Under the pieces are notes generated by a model. It saw nothing but the letters and a program-made list of their open reading frames with translations, was not told the origin of the DNA and searched no databases. Shown here in pieces: positions 45,947 through 54,530 of a stretch of 64,000 nucleotides of DNA; within the stretch, counting starts at the first letter, position 1, and each line of letters begins with the position of its first letter. The DNA comes from Pseudomonadota bacterium (GTDB lineage Bacteria > Pseudomonadota > Gammaproteobacteria > Burkholderiales > Chitinibacteraceae), in the NCBI GenBank assembly GCA_018261735.1, contig JAGTRM010000011.1, forward strand, positions 1 to 64,000, read 5' to 3'. Position numbers and translations under genes: made by a program.

Positions 45947-46354
45947 ATGTTTCTTGCCCTGCTGCTCGTTACCCTGCTGATTGCGCTGGCGGTATCCCTC
46001 TTGGTAGCGGGGACCTTTTCCGGGCCGATAGACCGCATCCTGAAACGCATCATTGCCGATGAAATCAGCGAGGCCTGGCTCAAATACCTGAAATTCGCGA
46101 TCCTGGTGGTGGGCGTTTCCGCCGGGGTGCGCATTTACGAGCTGGAAAAATACATCAGCCCGATGCGCTGGGACAAGGAGGCCAAGATCCTGTCGTTGAC
46201 CAGCGAGCGCTGGGTGCTGGAAATCTACCGCACCATCATCGAAACCCTGCAGGGCATTGCCTGGATGTTGCTGGTGTTTTTTGTATTTGCACTGATAGCG
46301 TATGTGCTGGTCCGGCTGGGCGAGATGCGGCGTGAACAGAACAAGGCCGGCTGA
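45947..46354 (+). CDS. small membrane protein in the NfeD-stomatin operon
   Basis: 135 residues with an N-terminal helix (about 2-22), a second hydrophobic stretch (about 48-64) and a C-terminal helix (about 100-122), separated by charged segments. No family is recognised with confidence. It starts 11 bp after the stomatin stop behind a GGAGG site, so it is the third gene of the operon and may belong to the same membrane assembly. Confidence 0.65.
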   Translation: MFLALLLVTLLIALAVSLLVAGTFSGPIDRILKRIIADEISEAWLKYLKFAILVVGVSAGVRIYELEKYISPMRWDKEAKILSLTSERWVLEIYRTIIETLQGIAWMLLVFFVFALIAYVLVRLGEMRREQNKAG

Positions 46355-46390
46355 CGCTCAATCCGGATTCAACAGGTAAGAGGAATATCG

Positions 46391-47326
46391 ATGCCTGGCA
46401 CACCCAAATACCGGCTGGTTACCCGTAGCGATTTCGATGGCCTGGTCTGCGCCATGTTGCTGCGCGAACTGAACATGGTTGACGACATTCTGTTCGTGCA
46501 TCCCAAGGACATGCAGGATGGCCGGATCGCGATCACCACCCGAGACATCACCACCAACCTGCCCTATGTCGCGACCGCGCGCATGGTGTTCGACCATCAC
46601 TATTCCGAAACGCTGCGCAACGCGGGTGAACGGGTCAATCACATCATCAATCCGAATGCCCCTTCGGCCGCGCGCGTGGTCTACGAATACTACGGCGGCA
46701 AGGAGGCCTTTCCCGCCATCAGCGAAACCATGCTGGAAGCGGTAGACCGGGCAGATTCCGGCGCTTACTCCGTTGACGACATTCTGGCGCCGCAAGGCTG
46801 GACCTTGCTCAACTACCTGATGGACCCGCGTACCGGGCTCGGCCGCTTCAAGGCTTTCCGCATTTCCAACTGCCAGCTGATGATGAATTTGATCAGTTAC
46901 TGCCGCGATCACGCCATCGAGGAAATTCTGCAACTGCCGGATATACAGGAACGCATCGACCTCTATCAGGAACATGCACCGCTGGCACGCGAACAGATTC
47001 TGCGTTGCAGCCGGGTCCACGATAAGCTGGTCGTGCTGGATTTGCGCCAGGAGGAAACCATTTACGCCACCAACCGTTTCCTGATCTATGCGCTGTTTCC
47101 GGATTGCACTATCTCGATCCACATCATGTGGGGCCTGCATCAGCTCAATACGGTTTTTGCCACGGGTAAATCCATTCTCAACCACGGATCAAAGACCAAT
47201 ATCGGCGAGCTGATGCTGCAGTATGGCGGCGGTGGGCATGAGAATGCCGGCACCTGCCAGATAGCCAACGAGGAAGCGGAAAAGACGCTGGGCGAGCTGA
47301 TCGCCAAGCTCACCAGCCATGGTTGA
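46391..47326 (+). CDS. DHH-family phosphoesterase
   Basis: 311 residues with DHH-superfamily motifs: SDFDG (near residues 13-17; the Asp residues are metal ligands), the DHH motif in MVFDHHYSE, VDRADSG (motif IV-like) and the DHHA1-type GGGGHENAG at the C-terminus. Relatives include NrnA oligoribonucleases, exopolyphosphatases and cyclic-dinucleotide phosphodiesterases; which activity applies here cannot be told. It starts 36 bp after the small membrane protein gene, and AAGAGGAA precedes the ATG. Confidence 0.8.
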   Translation: MPGTPKYRLVTRSDFDGLVCAMLLRELNMVDDILFVHPKDMQDGRIAITTRDITTNLPYVATARMVFDHHYSETLRNAGERVNHIINPNAPSAARVVYEYYGGKEAFPAISETMLEAVDRADSGAYSVDDILAPQGWTLLNYLMDPRTGLGRFKAFRISNCQLMMNLISYCRDHAIEEILQLPDIQERIDLYQEHAPLAREQILRCSRVHDKLVVLDLRQEETIYATNRFLIYALFPDCTISIHIMWGLHQLNTVFATGKSILNHGSKTNIGELMLQYGGGGHENAGTCQIANEEAEKTLGELIAKLTSHG

Positions 47327-47341
47327 ACGCGCTCGAACTTT

Positions 47342-47381
47342 AAAAACACAACGGCAGGTGATGACCTGCCGTTGTGTTTTT
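47342..47381. terminator. bidirectional terminator between the DHH and potC genes
   Basis: AAAACACAACGGCAGGT-GATG-ACCTGCCGTTGTGTTTT: a 17-bp perfect stem with a tetraloop and A/T tails between two convergent genes. Confidence 0.93.
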
Positions 47382-47401
47382 CTGGGGATCGATCATGTGA
47401 T

Positions 47402-48226
47402 TCAGGCAGCTGCCGCCGTACGCAGCTTTTCGCTGCGGCCACGCAGGTATTCCAGCGTCAGCAGCATGATCACCGAAGTCACGATCAGGATGGTGGCAAC
47501 CGCCGCGATGGTCGGGCTGATGTTCTCGCGGATGCCGCTGAACATCTGCCGAGGCAGCGTGGTCTGCTTCGGGCCGGCGAGGAACAGCGTGACCACCACT
47601 TCGTCGAACGAAGTGGCGAACGCGAACAGCGCACCGGAGGTTACACCGGACGCAATCAAGGGCAGCGTAACCGTCTTGAACGTGGTGAACGGGCTGGCGC
47701 CGAGGCTGGCCGCCGCTTTGGCCAGGTTCTGATTGAAGCCTTGCAGCGTGGCGGTGACCGTGATGATCACGAACGGCACGCCCAGCGCGGCATGCACGGC
47801 GATCAGCGTCAGGTAGCTGTTGGTCCAGCCCAGCGGGGCAAAGAACAGGTAGCTCGATACGCTGACGATCACGATCGGCACCACCATCGGCGAAATCAGG
47901 ATGCTCATCAGCAGCGACTTGAACGGGAAATCGGCGCGAGTCAGGCCAATCGAAGCCAGGGTGCCCAGCGTGACCGCAATCAGCGTCGCGCCCGGCGCCA
48001 CGATGATGCTGTTCTTCAGCGCCAGCATCCATTCCGGCGAGTTGAGGAAATCCTGGTACCAGTGCAGCGAAAAGCCCGTCATCGGGTAAACCAGGAATGA
48101 TCCTTCGTTGAACGACAACGGGATGATCACCAGGATCGGCAAGATCAGGAACAGCAGTACCATGCCGCACAGGATGCGGAAGGCGTAATACCAGAGGCGC
48201 TCGATCGGAGTGGCGTAGCTTGGCAT
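47402..48226 (-). CDS. potC: polyamine-type ABC transporter permease (PotC-like)
   Basis: 274 residues with six transmembrane helices and the inner-membrane EAA loop as NLAKAAASLGASPFTTFKTVTLPLI (about 175-200), which docks the ATPase. It is the last gene of a potA-D-B-C order operon, 10 bp after potB. I chose the ATG at 48226, preceded by GGAGACT. Substrate class (spermidine/putrescine or similar) is inferred from the family. Confidence 0.88.
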   Translation of the reverse strand: MPSYATPIERLWYYAFRILCGMVLLFLILPILVIIPLSFNEGSFLVYPMTGFSLHWYQDFLNSPEWMLALKNSIIVAPGATLIAVTLGTLASIGLTRADFPFKSLLMSILISPMVVPIVIVSVSSYLFFAPLGWTNSYLTLIAVHAALGVPFVIITVTATLQGFNQNLAKAAASLGASPFTTFKTVTLPLIASGVTSGALFAFATSFDEVVVTLFLAGPKQTTLPRQMFSGIRENISPTIAAVATILIVTSVIMLLTLEYLRGRSEKLRTAAAA

Positions 48227-48236
48227 GATCAGTCTC

Positions 48237-49499
48237 CTAACCCAGTTTGAGGTTGCTGGCGCCGACGAGGCGGTTATACACGGCATAGAGGACCACGGTC
48301 GCCAGCAGCAACAGGCTGCCCAGCGCCGTGGCCATGCCCCAGTTGATGGTGGTGTTGGTGTAGAACGCCACGAAGTAGCTCACCATCTGATCCTTCGGCC
48401 CGCCGAGCAAGGCCGGCGTGATGTAGTAGCCGATGCACAGGATGAACACCAGCAGACCGCCCGCCCCCACCCCGGCCAGCGACAGCGGAAAATAAACCTT
48501 CCAGAAGCTGCGGATCGGGTGGCAACCGAGCGAGACCGCCGCGCGCACGTAGCTCGGCGAGATGCCCTTCATCACGCTGTAGATCGGCAGGATCATGTAC
48601 GGCAACAGGATGTGTACCATCGAGATGTAGACGCCGGTACGGTTGAATACCAGCTGCAACGGTGCCTCGATGATACTGAGCGAGAGCAGCGCGCCATTGA
48701 TCAACCCGCCCGACTGCAGCAGCACGATCCACGCCGCCACGCGCACCAAGATCGAAGTCCAGAATGGCAGCAGCACCAGGATCATCAGCAGGTTGCTCTG
48801 CCGCGTCGGCAAAGTAGCCAGCAGGTAAGCCAGCGGAAAACCCAGCAACAGGCAGATCACCGTAACCACCGCGCTGATCCAGAAGGTGCGGGCAAACACT
48901 TCGAGATAGATGGCCTTCTCGGGTTCGGCCTTGGCCACATCGCCCTGATCGTTGATGTTCAAATCGACCGAAGCCAGCAGATAGTACGGCGTATTGGTGC
49001 TGGCATTGCGCTCGATGGCATGCCAGTAAGCCGGATCGCCCCAGCGCTCGTCGATGTCGCGCAGCGCCGACTTGTACGATGCCGGAGCCGTTTCGAACGG
49101 CAGAGCACGCGCGGTTTTCTGCATCAGGCTGCGGAAACCCGCGATTTCCATATTCAGGCGCTTGGCCGCATCCGACAAGCGTTGCTGATCCGATTTCATC
49201 TCGGTGAGATCGCTGACCAGCGCCGCATAAACGTCATCGCCCGGCAACGCCTTCTTGTTCCACTGCGCCATGGCGGCAATGGTATGCGGCATGGCGGAGG
49301 CCACTTCCGGGTTATCCACGCTGCGCCCGAGCATGGAAATAATCGGCGCGAGAAAAGTCAGCGCCAGGAACAGGATCAGCGGCAGGATCAACGCAACCGA
49401 TTTCAGCTGATGCAGCCGCTCGATCCGCTTCAGCCGGGTTTTCAGCGGGGTGCCGTCCGCGGTGAGCAGCGGCGTTGCAGGAAGGGCAATATCGGTCAT
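48237..49499 (-). CDS. potB: polyamine-type ABC transporter permease (PotB-like) with a long periplasmic loop
   Basis: 420 residues, much longer than the roughly 280-300 of typical PotB. The first helix (about 35-56) is followed by about 145 mostly polar residues (57-200) with coiled-coil character before the remaining helices, which start near 204. The EAA loop (SYVRAAVSLGCHPIRSFWKVYFPL, about 305-330) is present. The loop should face the periplasm and might contact the binding protein. It lies downstream of potD, across a gap that contains a palindromic repeat. Confidence 0.87.
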   Translation of the reverse strand: MTDIALPATPLLTADGTPLKTRLKRIERLHQLKSVALILPLILFLALTFLAPIISMLGRSVDNPEVASAMPHTIAAMAQWNKKALPGDDVYAALVSDLTEMKSDQQRLSDAAKRLNMEIAGFRSLMQKTARALPFETAPASYKSALRDIDERWGDPAYWHAIERNASTNTPYYLLASVDLNINDQGDVAKAEPEKAIYLEVFARTFWISAVVTVICLLLGFPLAYLLATLPTRQSNLLMILVLLPFWTSILVRVAAWIVLLQSGGLINGALLSLSIIEAPLQLVFNRTGVYISMVHILLPYMILPIYSVMKGISPSYVRAAVSLGCHPIRSFWKVYFPLSLAGVGAGGLLVFILCIGYYITPALLGGPKDQMVSYFVAFYTNTTINWGMATALGSLLLLATVVLYAVYNRLVGASNLKLG

Positions 49500-49537
49500 G
49501 GGGGGTACTCCGCCGAAATAGAATCTTTAGTGAAAAT

Positions 49538-49634
49538 CGTCATTCCGGCAAAAGCCGGAATCCAGGCTCTATGTGTGGAGCTGGATCCCGGCGTGTGCCC
49601 CAAGGAAATACCCTTGGGGTACGCCGGGATGACG
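49538..49634. repeat. REP-like palindromic repeat, copy 1
   Basis: Arms reading GTCATTCCGGC...GCCGGAATCCAG and CTGGATCCCGGC...GCCGGGATGAC, the widespread intergenic palindrome also present at 63045-63112. Here the right half contains an extra internal hairpin, CCCCAAGG-AAATA-CCCTTGGGG. It lies between potD and potB and might modulate the operon mRNA. Confidence 0.75.
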
Positions 49635-49653
49635 ATATTCGAAACGAATGCGT

Positions 49654-50691
49654 TTACTTCGCAGCCCAGGCGTTAAAGCGCTGCTCCAGCTCCTCGCCGT
49701 TATCCACCCAGAACTGCACATTGATCGGCAGCGCATCCTTCAGGTTGGCCGGGGCGGTCGGCAACTCGGCGGCCACGGCCTTGTCCAGCAGCGGGATGGT
49801 CTTGGTGTTGGTCGGACCGTAGGCGATGTTCTGCGAGTAAACCTTCTGGTTTTCCGGCTTCAGCGTATAGGCAATGAACTTCTCGGCAGCAGCCTTGTTG
49901 GGCGAGCCCTTCACAATCGCCCACGAGTCGACGTCGTAGATGCCGCCGGACCAGACGATCTTCAGGTTCTTGTTGCCTTCCTTCTGCGCGTTGGCAATGC
50001 GGCCGTTGTAGACCGAGCTCATCACCACGTCGCCCGAGGCGAGGAACTGCGGCGGTTGCGCGCCGGCTTCCCACCACTGGATGCTGGGCTTCAGGGCATC
50101 GAGCTTCTTGAACGCGCGATCGACGCCAGCCTTGGTTCCTAGCACCTTGTAAACCTCGGCCGGCTTCACGCCGTCGGCCAGCAGCGCGAATTCAAGCGTG
50201 TACTTGGCGCCCTTGCGCAGACCACGCTTGCCCGGGAATTTCTTCACGTCCCAGAAATCGGCCCAGCTCTTCGGTGCGGTTTTCAGCTTGTCGGCGTTGT
50301 AGGCGAACACGGTCGACCAGACGAAGAAACCGATGCCGCAATCGCTGACCGCTGCCGGCAGGAAATCGGCCTTGTTGCCGAGCTTGCTCCAGTCGAGCTT
50401 CTCGTACAGCCCTTCTTCGCAACCACGAATCAGCTCCGGTGTTTCCACTTCGACCACATCCCAATCCACGCTCTTGGATTGCACCATGGCCTTGATCTTG
50501 GCCTGTTCGCCGTTGTAATCGCTGGTCACCAGATTGGTGCCGGTGGCTTTCTTGTACGGCTCGTAATACGCCTTGACCTGGGCATCCTTGTTGGCGCCGC
50601 CGAAGGAAATCACCGTGAGATCCTTGGCATACGACAGCGAGGACAGGCAGACCATTGCAGCAACAAGCGGTTTGATGTCGAAACGTTTCAT
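49654..50691 (-). CDS. potD: polyamine-type ABC transporter substrate-binding protein (PotD/PotF-like)
   Basis: 345 residues with a signal peptide (about 1-22, ending SYA) and the spermidine/putrescine-binding fold. Typical segments are the early LTVISFGGANKDAQ, the acidic WDVVEVETPEL, WADFWDVKKFPGKRGLRKG and the late SWAIVKGSPNKAAAEKFIAYTLKPENQ. It should capture the ligand in the periplasm. It is second in the operon, 48 bp after potA. Confidence 0.88.
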   Translation of the reverse strand: MKRFDIKPLVAAMVCLSSLSYAKDLTVISFGGANKDAQVKAYYEPYKKATGTNLVTSDYNGEQAKIKAMVQSKSVDWDVVEVETPELIRGCEEGLYEKLDWSKLGNKADFLPAAVSDCGIGFFVWSTVFAYNADKLKTAPKSWADFWDVKKFPGKRGLRKGAKYTLEFALLADGVKPAEVYKVLGTKAGVDRAFKKLDALKPSIQWWEAGAQPPQFLASGDVVMSSVYNGRIANAQKEGNKNLKIVWSGGIYDVDSWAIVKGSPNKAAAEKFIAYTLKPENQKVYSQNIAYGPTNTKTIPLLDKAVAAELPTAPANLKDALPINVQFWVDNGEELEQRFNAWAAK

Positions 50692-50739
50692 GGCAGGTTT
50701 CCTTGAGCAAAAGTGGGACGAAGGGTGGAACGGGTTGGG

Positions 50740-51945
50740 TTAAACGGGATCGAGCGCATGGGTGTGTTCGGCGGCCCAGCCCAGCGGCACGACATCGCCC
50801 TCGCGCAAATTGCTGTCGAACTGGCTGGTCGGCATCTTGATGATGAAATCCTGCGCGCCGCAGACTTCCATGCGGATGCGCACATGGTCGCCGAGGTAAA
50901 TGAATTCGCGAATCTGGCCGTTGAAGCGGTTCTCGACCGCCTGCGCGGCATCATTGAGCACCACGCGTTCGGGGCGGATCGACAGCGAGACTTCGTCGCC
51001 GATCTGGCCGACGTTCACCGCACGGGCCACGACGCGCTCGCCCATCGGCAGCGCGACGAGGCAAATATCGCCGTCCTGGCTGACCAGCTTGCCGGAGAGG
51101 CGGTTGTTCTCGCCGATGAAGTTGGCCACGAACGAGTTTCCCGGGCGCTCGTACAGGATTTCCGGCTTGTCGATCTGCTGGATGATGCCGTTGTTGAACA
51201 CCGCCACGCGATCCGACATCGTCAGCGCCTCGCCCTGATCGTGCGTCACGTAGACCACGGTCACGCCCAGTTGCTGGTGGATATGCTTGATTTCCATCTG
51301 CATGTGTTCGCGCAGTTGCTTGTCGAGCGCGCCGAGCGGCTCGTCCATCAGCACCAGCTTCGGTTTGAACACCAAGGCGCGAGCCAGCGCCACGCGCTGT
51401 TGCTGCCCGCCGGACAACTGGCCCGGATAGCGCTGGGCGAATTTTTCCAGCTGCACCATCTCCAGCACCTTGTCGACCTGGTAGCGGATCTCGCGAAAGC
51501 CTTCGTTGCGCACCTTCAGCGGAAAAGCCAGGTTCTCGAAAATGGTCAGGTGCGGGAACAGCGCGTAGTTCTGGAACACCATGCCGATATCACGCTTGTG
51601 CGGCGGCACGTTGTTGAGCAGTTTGCCGTCGAGGCGAATCTCGCCCGAGGTCGGCACTTCAAAACCGGCCAGCATCATCAGGCTGGTGGTCTTGCCCGAG
51701 CCGGACGGCCCTAGCAGGGTCAGGAACTCGCCGCGGCGGATTTCCAGATTCAGGTTCTTGACGATCAGCGTTTCGCCGTCGTAGCTCTTCTGCACCTGGC
51801 GAAAGCTGACCAGCGTATCCGGACTTTCCATGCCCACACCAACAAGCGCCGCGCCCGTCGCCCCGGTACCAGCCGCACCAGATTCACGCACGAACATGTT
51901 GCGAAAACTGAACGACGACGCTTTGGCCAAGATCTGGCTAGTCAT
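50740..51945 (-). CDS. potA: polyamine-type ABC transporter ATPase (PotA-like)
   Basis: 401 residues: Walker [11 protein letters not shown]-loop, signature [15 protein letters not shown], Walker [14 protein letters not shown] and H-loop THDQGEA, followed by a C-terminal TOBE/OB regulatory domain (about 310-400). An extra N-terminus of about 38 residues precedes the usual start. The upstream ATG (51945) has a strong GGGGGAT site, whereas the internal ATG (51831) at which homology begins has only a weak one, so I keep the longer form. It is the first gene of the operon. Confidence 0.88.
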   Translation of the reverse strand: MTSQILAKASSFSFRNMFVRESGAAGTGATGAALVGVGMESPDTLVSFRQVQKSYDGETLIVKNLNLEIRRGEFLTLLGPSGSGKTTSLMMLAGFEVPTSGEIRLDGKLLNNVPPHKRDIGMVFQNYALFPHLTIFENLAFPLKVRNEGFREIRYQVDKVLEMVQLEKFAQRYPGQLSGGQQQRVALARALVFKPKLVLMDEPLGALDKQLREHMQMEIKHIHQQLGVTVVYVTHDQGEALTMSDRVAVFNNGIIQQIDKPEILYERPGNSFVANFIGENNRLSGKLVSQDGDICLVALPMGERVVARAVNVGQIGDEVSLSIRPERVVLNDAAQAVENRFNGQIREFIYLGDHVRIRMEVCGAQDFIIKMPTSQFDSNLREGDVVPLGWAAEHTHALDPV

Positions 51946-52361
51946 GACATATCCCCCGGTAACCGTATTCCAACAAGCGGATGAAGCTCCGCAGCACAGA
52001 ACCGATCATCGGCTCCTCGCCCAGGGCGCGGTATCAGCGGCGGCGGATTTTGCTGTAGGGGATCGGGTCGGGGTGGGTAGGTGGATTCCTACACCGGGGG
52101 AAATTCAAGGGGAACAAGGCCTAGATCGGCGCGTTTACGAAAGAAGAGAGCGCGGCAAGAATCGATACAAAGTGAGTACCGCGTACGGTGCACTTGTAGG
52201 GCGCCAATAAGCGAAGCGCATTGCGCCGTATGAAACCGTGTCACCACTCCTTCGCCGGTATGACGCCCGAAGGAAGTACCCTTGGGGTACGACGATAGGA
52301 AATCCCTTACCTGGGCGACAACTGTGGGGAGGCCTGTACGGCGCTCTGTCCTCGCGCCGCA
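51946..52361. other. gap upstream of potA with a repeat fragment
   Basis: 416 bp without a supportable gene. It must contain the potA promoter, which I could not pinpoint. Positions 52270-52291 (AAGGAAGTACCCTTGGGG followed by TACG) match part of the repeat at 49538-49634, so this is a partial copy. A small inverted repeat GTAGG...CCTAC lies near 52078-52096. Confidence 0.45.
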
Positions 52362-52808
52362 TCATTCGTCAAACTGGATCACGCCATAAATTTTCCAACT
52401 ATCTTCAGTCCGGATCAGGTGATAGCCGGTATTGAATACCCAGGCAGTCTGGTCTTGGCGCCGGGCAGTCCATGTCATAACGGCTGAGGCCATATGACGC
52501 CCCATGGGCAAAACGGATTCCAGTTTTCCTGAAATATCCACCACGTTTTGTGATCGAAAATAGTTCAGCAGCGAATCGGTTACGGCATAAAGCAACTCGG
52601 CTTCTTGCTGGTTCCAGCTGCTGGGTTCCCCGTGATGGAAGGCTGTAAATGGCAAAGTAAACCGTGCGGTTACACCATCGACATCCAAACAGGAGTACAC
52701 CTTACGATAACCATCAAAAAATTGCCAAATACTTTCATAAATGAAAGGAAACTCATCATTTTCAGGTGGCTTGATACACGAAACAAGAGTGGATGTATGC
52801 CCAGACAT
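52362..52808 (-). CDS. hypothetical protein, NTF2/SnoaL-like
   Basis: 148 residues, soluble, with no signal peptide. The alternating helix/strand pattern and the ending TGYHLIRTEDSWKIYGVIQF resemble the last strands of NTF2-like (SnoaL/DUF4440) domains. No catalytic residues can be named. It is isolated between two non-coding gaps and less GC-rich than its neighbours. Confidence 0.55.
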   Translation of the reverse strand: MSGHTSTLVSCIKPPENDEFPFIYESIWQFFDGYRKVYSCLDVDGVTARFTLPFTAFHHGEPSSWNQQEAELLYAVTDSLLNYFRSQNVVDISGKLESVLPMGRHMASAVMTWTARRQDQTAWVFNTGYHLIRTEDSWKIYGVIQFDE

Positions 52809-52969
52809 AGAAGTACGCCCAAAGTGTCAGATTGCACGTATGAATATTAATTTAATTAAAACAGCGCTTTATTTTAATATTTCAATTTTAACATGGTCTG
52901 ACATATGTAATGTGCATTGTTGCGATCATTTCATTTGATGGAAGTTTTTTGTACGAAATTATGGTCAAT

Positions 52970-53097
52970 TGTTATGACCTTTATGCGTTAAAAACCGCGT
53001 ACAGGGCTCTGGCCTGTAACGCCTTCGGCATGTGCTCAGCGGGTTAATAACCCGTCCTACCATTGGGCAATGTTCGTTTGAGGGCAAACGTTTTTTT
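52970..53097 (+). ncRNA. candidate small RNA or kdgK leader RNA
   Basis: A possible weak promoter (TTGATG 52935-52940, about 16 bp, AATTAT 52957-52962) is followed by about 110 bases with hairpins and a terminator ending at 53097, with no open frame. This could be a small RNA or an attenuated leader for kdgK. The boundaries are guesses. Confidence 0.25.
53075..53097 (+). terminator. intrinsic terminator upstream of kdgK
   Basis: CGTTTG-AGGG-CAAACG followed by seven T residues. No protein gene ends just before it on the plus strand. Confidence 0.7.
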
Positions 53098-53110
53098 GAT
53101 CCCCTGCACG

Positions 53111-53121
53111 CCCCCCCCCCC
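53111..53121. repeat. homopolymeric tract of 11 C
   Basis: Eleven consecutive C residues between G53110 and G53122, 190 bp upstream of kdgK. Such tracts can slip during replication; it could also vary through sequencing error. Confidence 0.8.
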
Positions 53122-53311
53122 GCAGCGCAGAACCACGGCTTGTCGGTATAAATCACGCCCTCCGTTCAGCCTGAATTGATGCAGCCCAACACATGGCCCG
53201 GATCGGGCGCCTACCATAGACCTTGCGTATTCAACACCCGCGCCAAGGCTGGTTCAGCCCGGCATTCATCGGTTTTCCCTTCTCATTTTCAAGCATCTAT
53301 CGGATCAAAAA

Positions 53312-54358
53312 ATGGAACACAGAATCGTATCTTTTGGCGAAGTTCTGCTACGGCTGACGCCGCCCGGCTATCTCAAGCTCTCGCAAACCAACACCTTCGC
53401 AGCGACGTTTGGCGGCAGTGAAACCAATTGCGCGGTATCGCTGGCGCACTTTGGCCTGAAGAGTGAATTTGTTACGCGCTTTCCGAAGAACGATATCGCC
53501 GAAGCCTGCCTGATGGAGCTGCGCTCGCACGGCATCAAGACCGACAACATCGTGTTTGGCGGGGAACGACTGGGCCTGTACTACTTTGAAAACACCGCTG
53601 CCCAGCGTGTTTCCAAGGTAGTGTACGACCGCGCGAATTCATCGTTTTCCACGCTCAAGCCCGAGATGATTGATTGGAAGCAGGTGTTCCAGGGCGCGAC
53701 ATGGTTCCACTGGTCCGGCATCGGTCCGGGTCTATCACAAGACGTGGCCGATACCTGTGCCTGTGCGATTGATGCGGCCAAAAAACTGGGGCTCACCGTT
53801 TCCTGCGATCTGAATTACCGCAAAACGCTGTGGCAATACGGCAAATCCGCGCCGGAAATCTTGCGCCCGCTGCTGGACAAGTGCGATGTGCTGTTTGGTA
53901 CCGGCAGCGAATACCAGGTGGTGTATGGCGTGAAACCGGTGCCGTTCAAGGCCAAAACCGCCGAAGAACCGATCGATCTGGCCAGCTACGAAGCATTCAT
54001 GCAGCAAGTCCAGGCAGAGGCCGGCGGTAACAAGAAGTTGTTTATCGCGCTGCGCAATACGCTGGATGCCACCCACCATATCCTGACCGGTCTGTTGTAT
54101 GCCGATGGCAAGCTGATCCAAGGACGTACCTACGCCATTGAACACGTGGTCGATAGCGTGGGCGTGGGCGATGCCTTTGCCGCCGGCATCATCTACGGCC
54201 TGATCAATTACCCGGAAAGCGATGCCACCGCATTGGAATACTCGATCGCCGCCGCCACGCTGAAAAACACCATCTATGGCGATTTCAACCTGGTGACCGC
54301 CGATGAAGTGAAAGCCCTGATGAAACAGGGCGACGGCGCGGAGAGCATTTCGCGCTAG
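53312..54358 (+). CDS. kdgK: 2-dehydro-3-deoxygluconokinase (PfkB family)
   Basis: 348 residues of the ribokinase/PfkB family. It has the N-terminal GGSETNCAVSLAHFG segment, the substrate-contact YYFENTAAQR typical of KDG kinases, CDLNYRKTLW, and the C-terminal signature DSVGVGDAFAAG with catalytic Asp287. It phosphorylates 2-keto-3-deoxygluconate to KDPG in the cytosol. This could serve the sugar-acid cluster 20 kb away, if that cluster makes KDG. No KDPG aldolase is visible in the window. It is a single gene with its own terminator. Confidence 0.87.
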   Translation: MEHRIVSFGEVLLRLTPPGYLKLSQTNTFAATFGGSETNCAVSLAHFGLKSEFVTRFPKNDIAEACLMELRSHGIKTDNIVFGGERLGLYYFENTAAQRVSKVVYDRANSSFSTLKPEMIDWKQVFQGATWFHWSGIGPGLSQDVADTCACAIDAAKKLGLTVSCDLNYRKTLWQYGKSAPEILRPLLDKCDVLFGTGSEYQVVYGVKPVPFKAKTAEEPIDLASYEAFMQQVQAEAGGNKKLFIALRNTLDATHHILTGLLYADGKLIQGRTYAIEHVVDSVGVGDAFAAGIIYGLINYPESDATALEYSIAAATLKNTIYGDFNLVTADEVKALMKQGDGAESISR

Positions 54359-54393
54359 GCATGCAGCAAGCGCAGCCAGCGTCTTCACATAAC

Positions 54394-54435
54394 AAAGCGG
54401 CCATTCACCCCAAAGACAAGGCGAATGGCCGCTTT
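54394..54435 (+). terminator. terminator after kdgK
   Basis: AAAGCGGCCATTC and GAATGGCCGCTTT form a 13-bp perfect stem around a 16-base loop, 35 bp after the kdgK stop. The following tail is CACAAAATTTT. Confidence 0.75.
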
Positions 54436-54530
54436 CACAAAATTTTGCCCCTCGCAAAATCTTCTTTCCACCGTGAAGACGCTCCCGGCGCATCTTTCCA
54501 TCACCATGCCAATCGGCGCTCCGGCATCGA

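Larger units (their letters stand above)
52809..53311. other. non-coding, hairpin-rich region upstream of kdgK
   Basis: 503 bp. The first half (to about 52970) is very A+T-rich. The second half has several hairpins (GCGGGTT-AAT-AACCCGT near 53040-53056, ACAGG...CCTGT near 52999-53018), a terminator at 53075-53097 and an 11-C tract at 53111-53121. No protein gene is evident. Confidence 0.5.

Noticed and set aside
51946-52361. Plus-strand open frame starting within potA and running to 52210
   Set aside because: It is antisense to potA for part of its length, then passes through a repeat fragment, and shows no homology.
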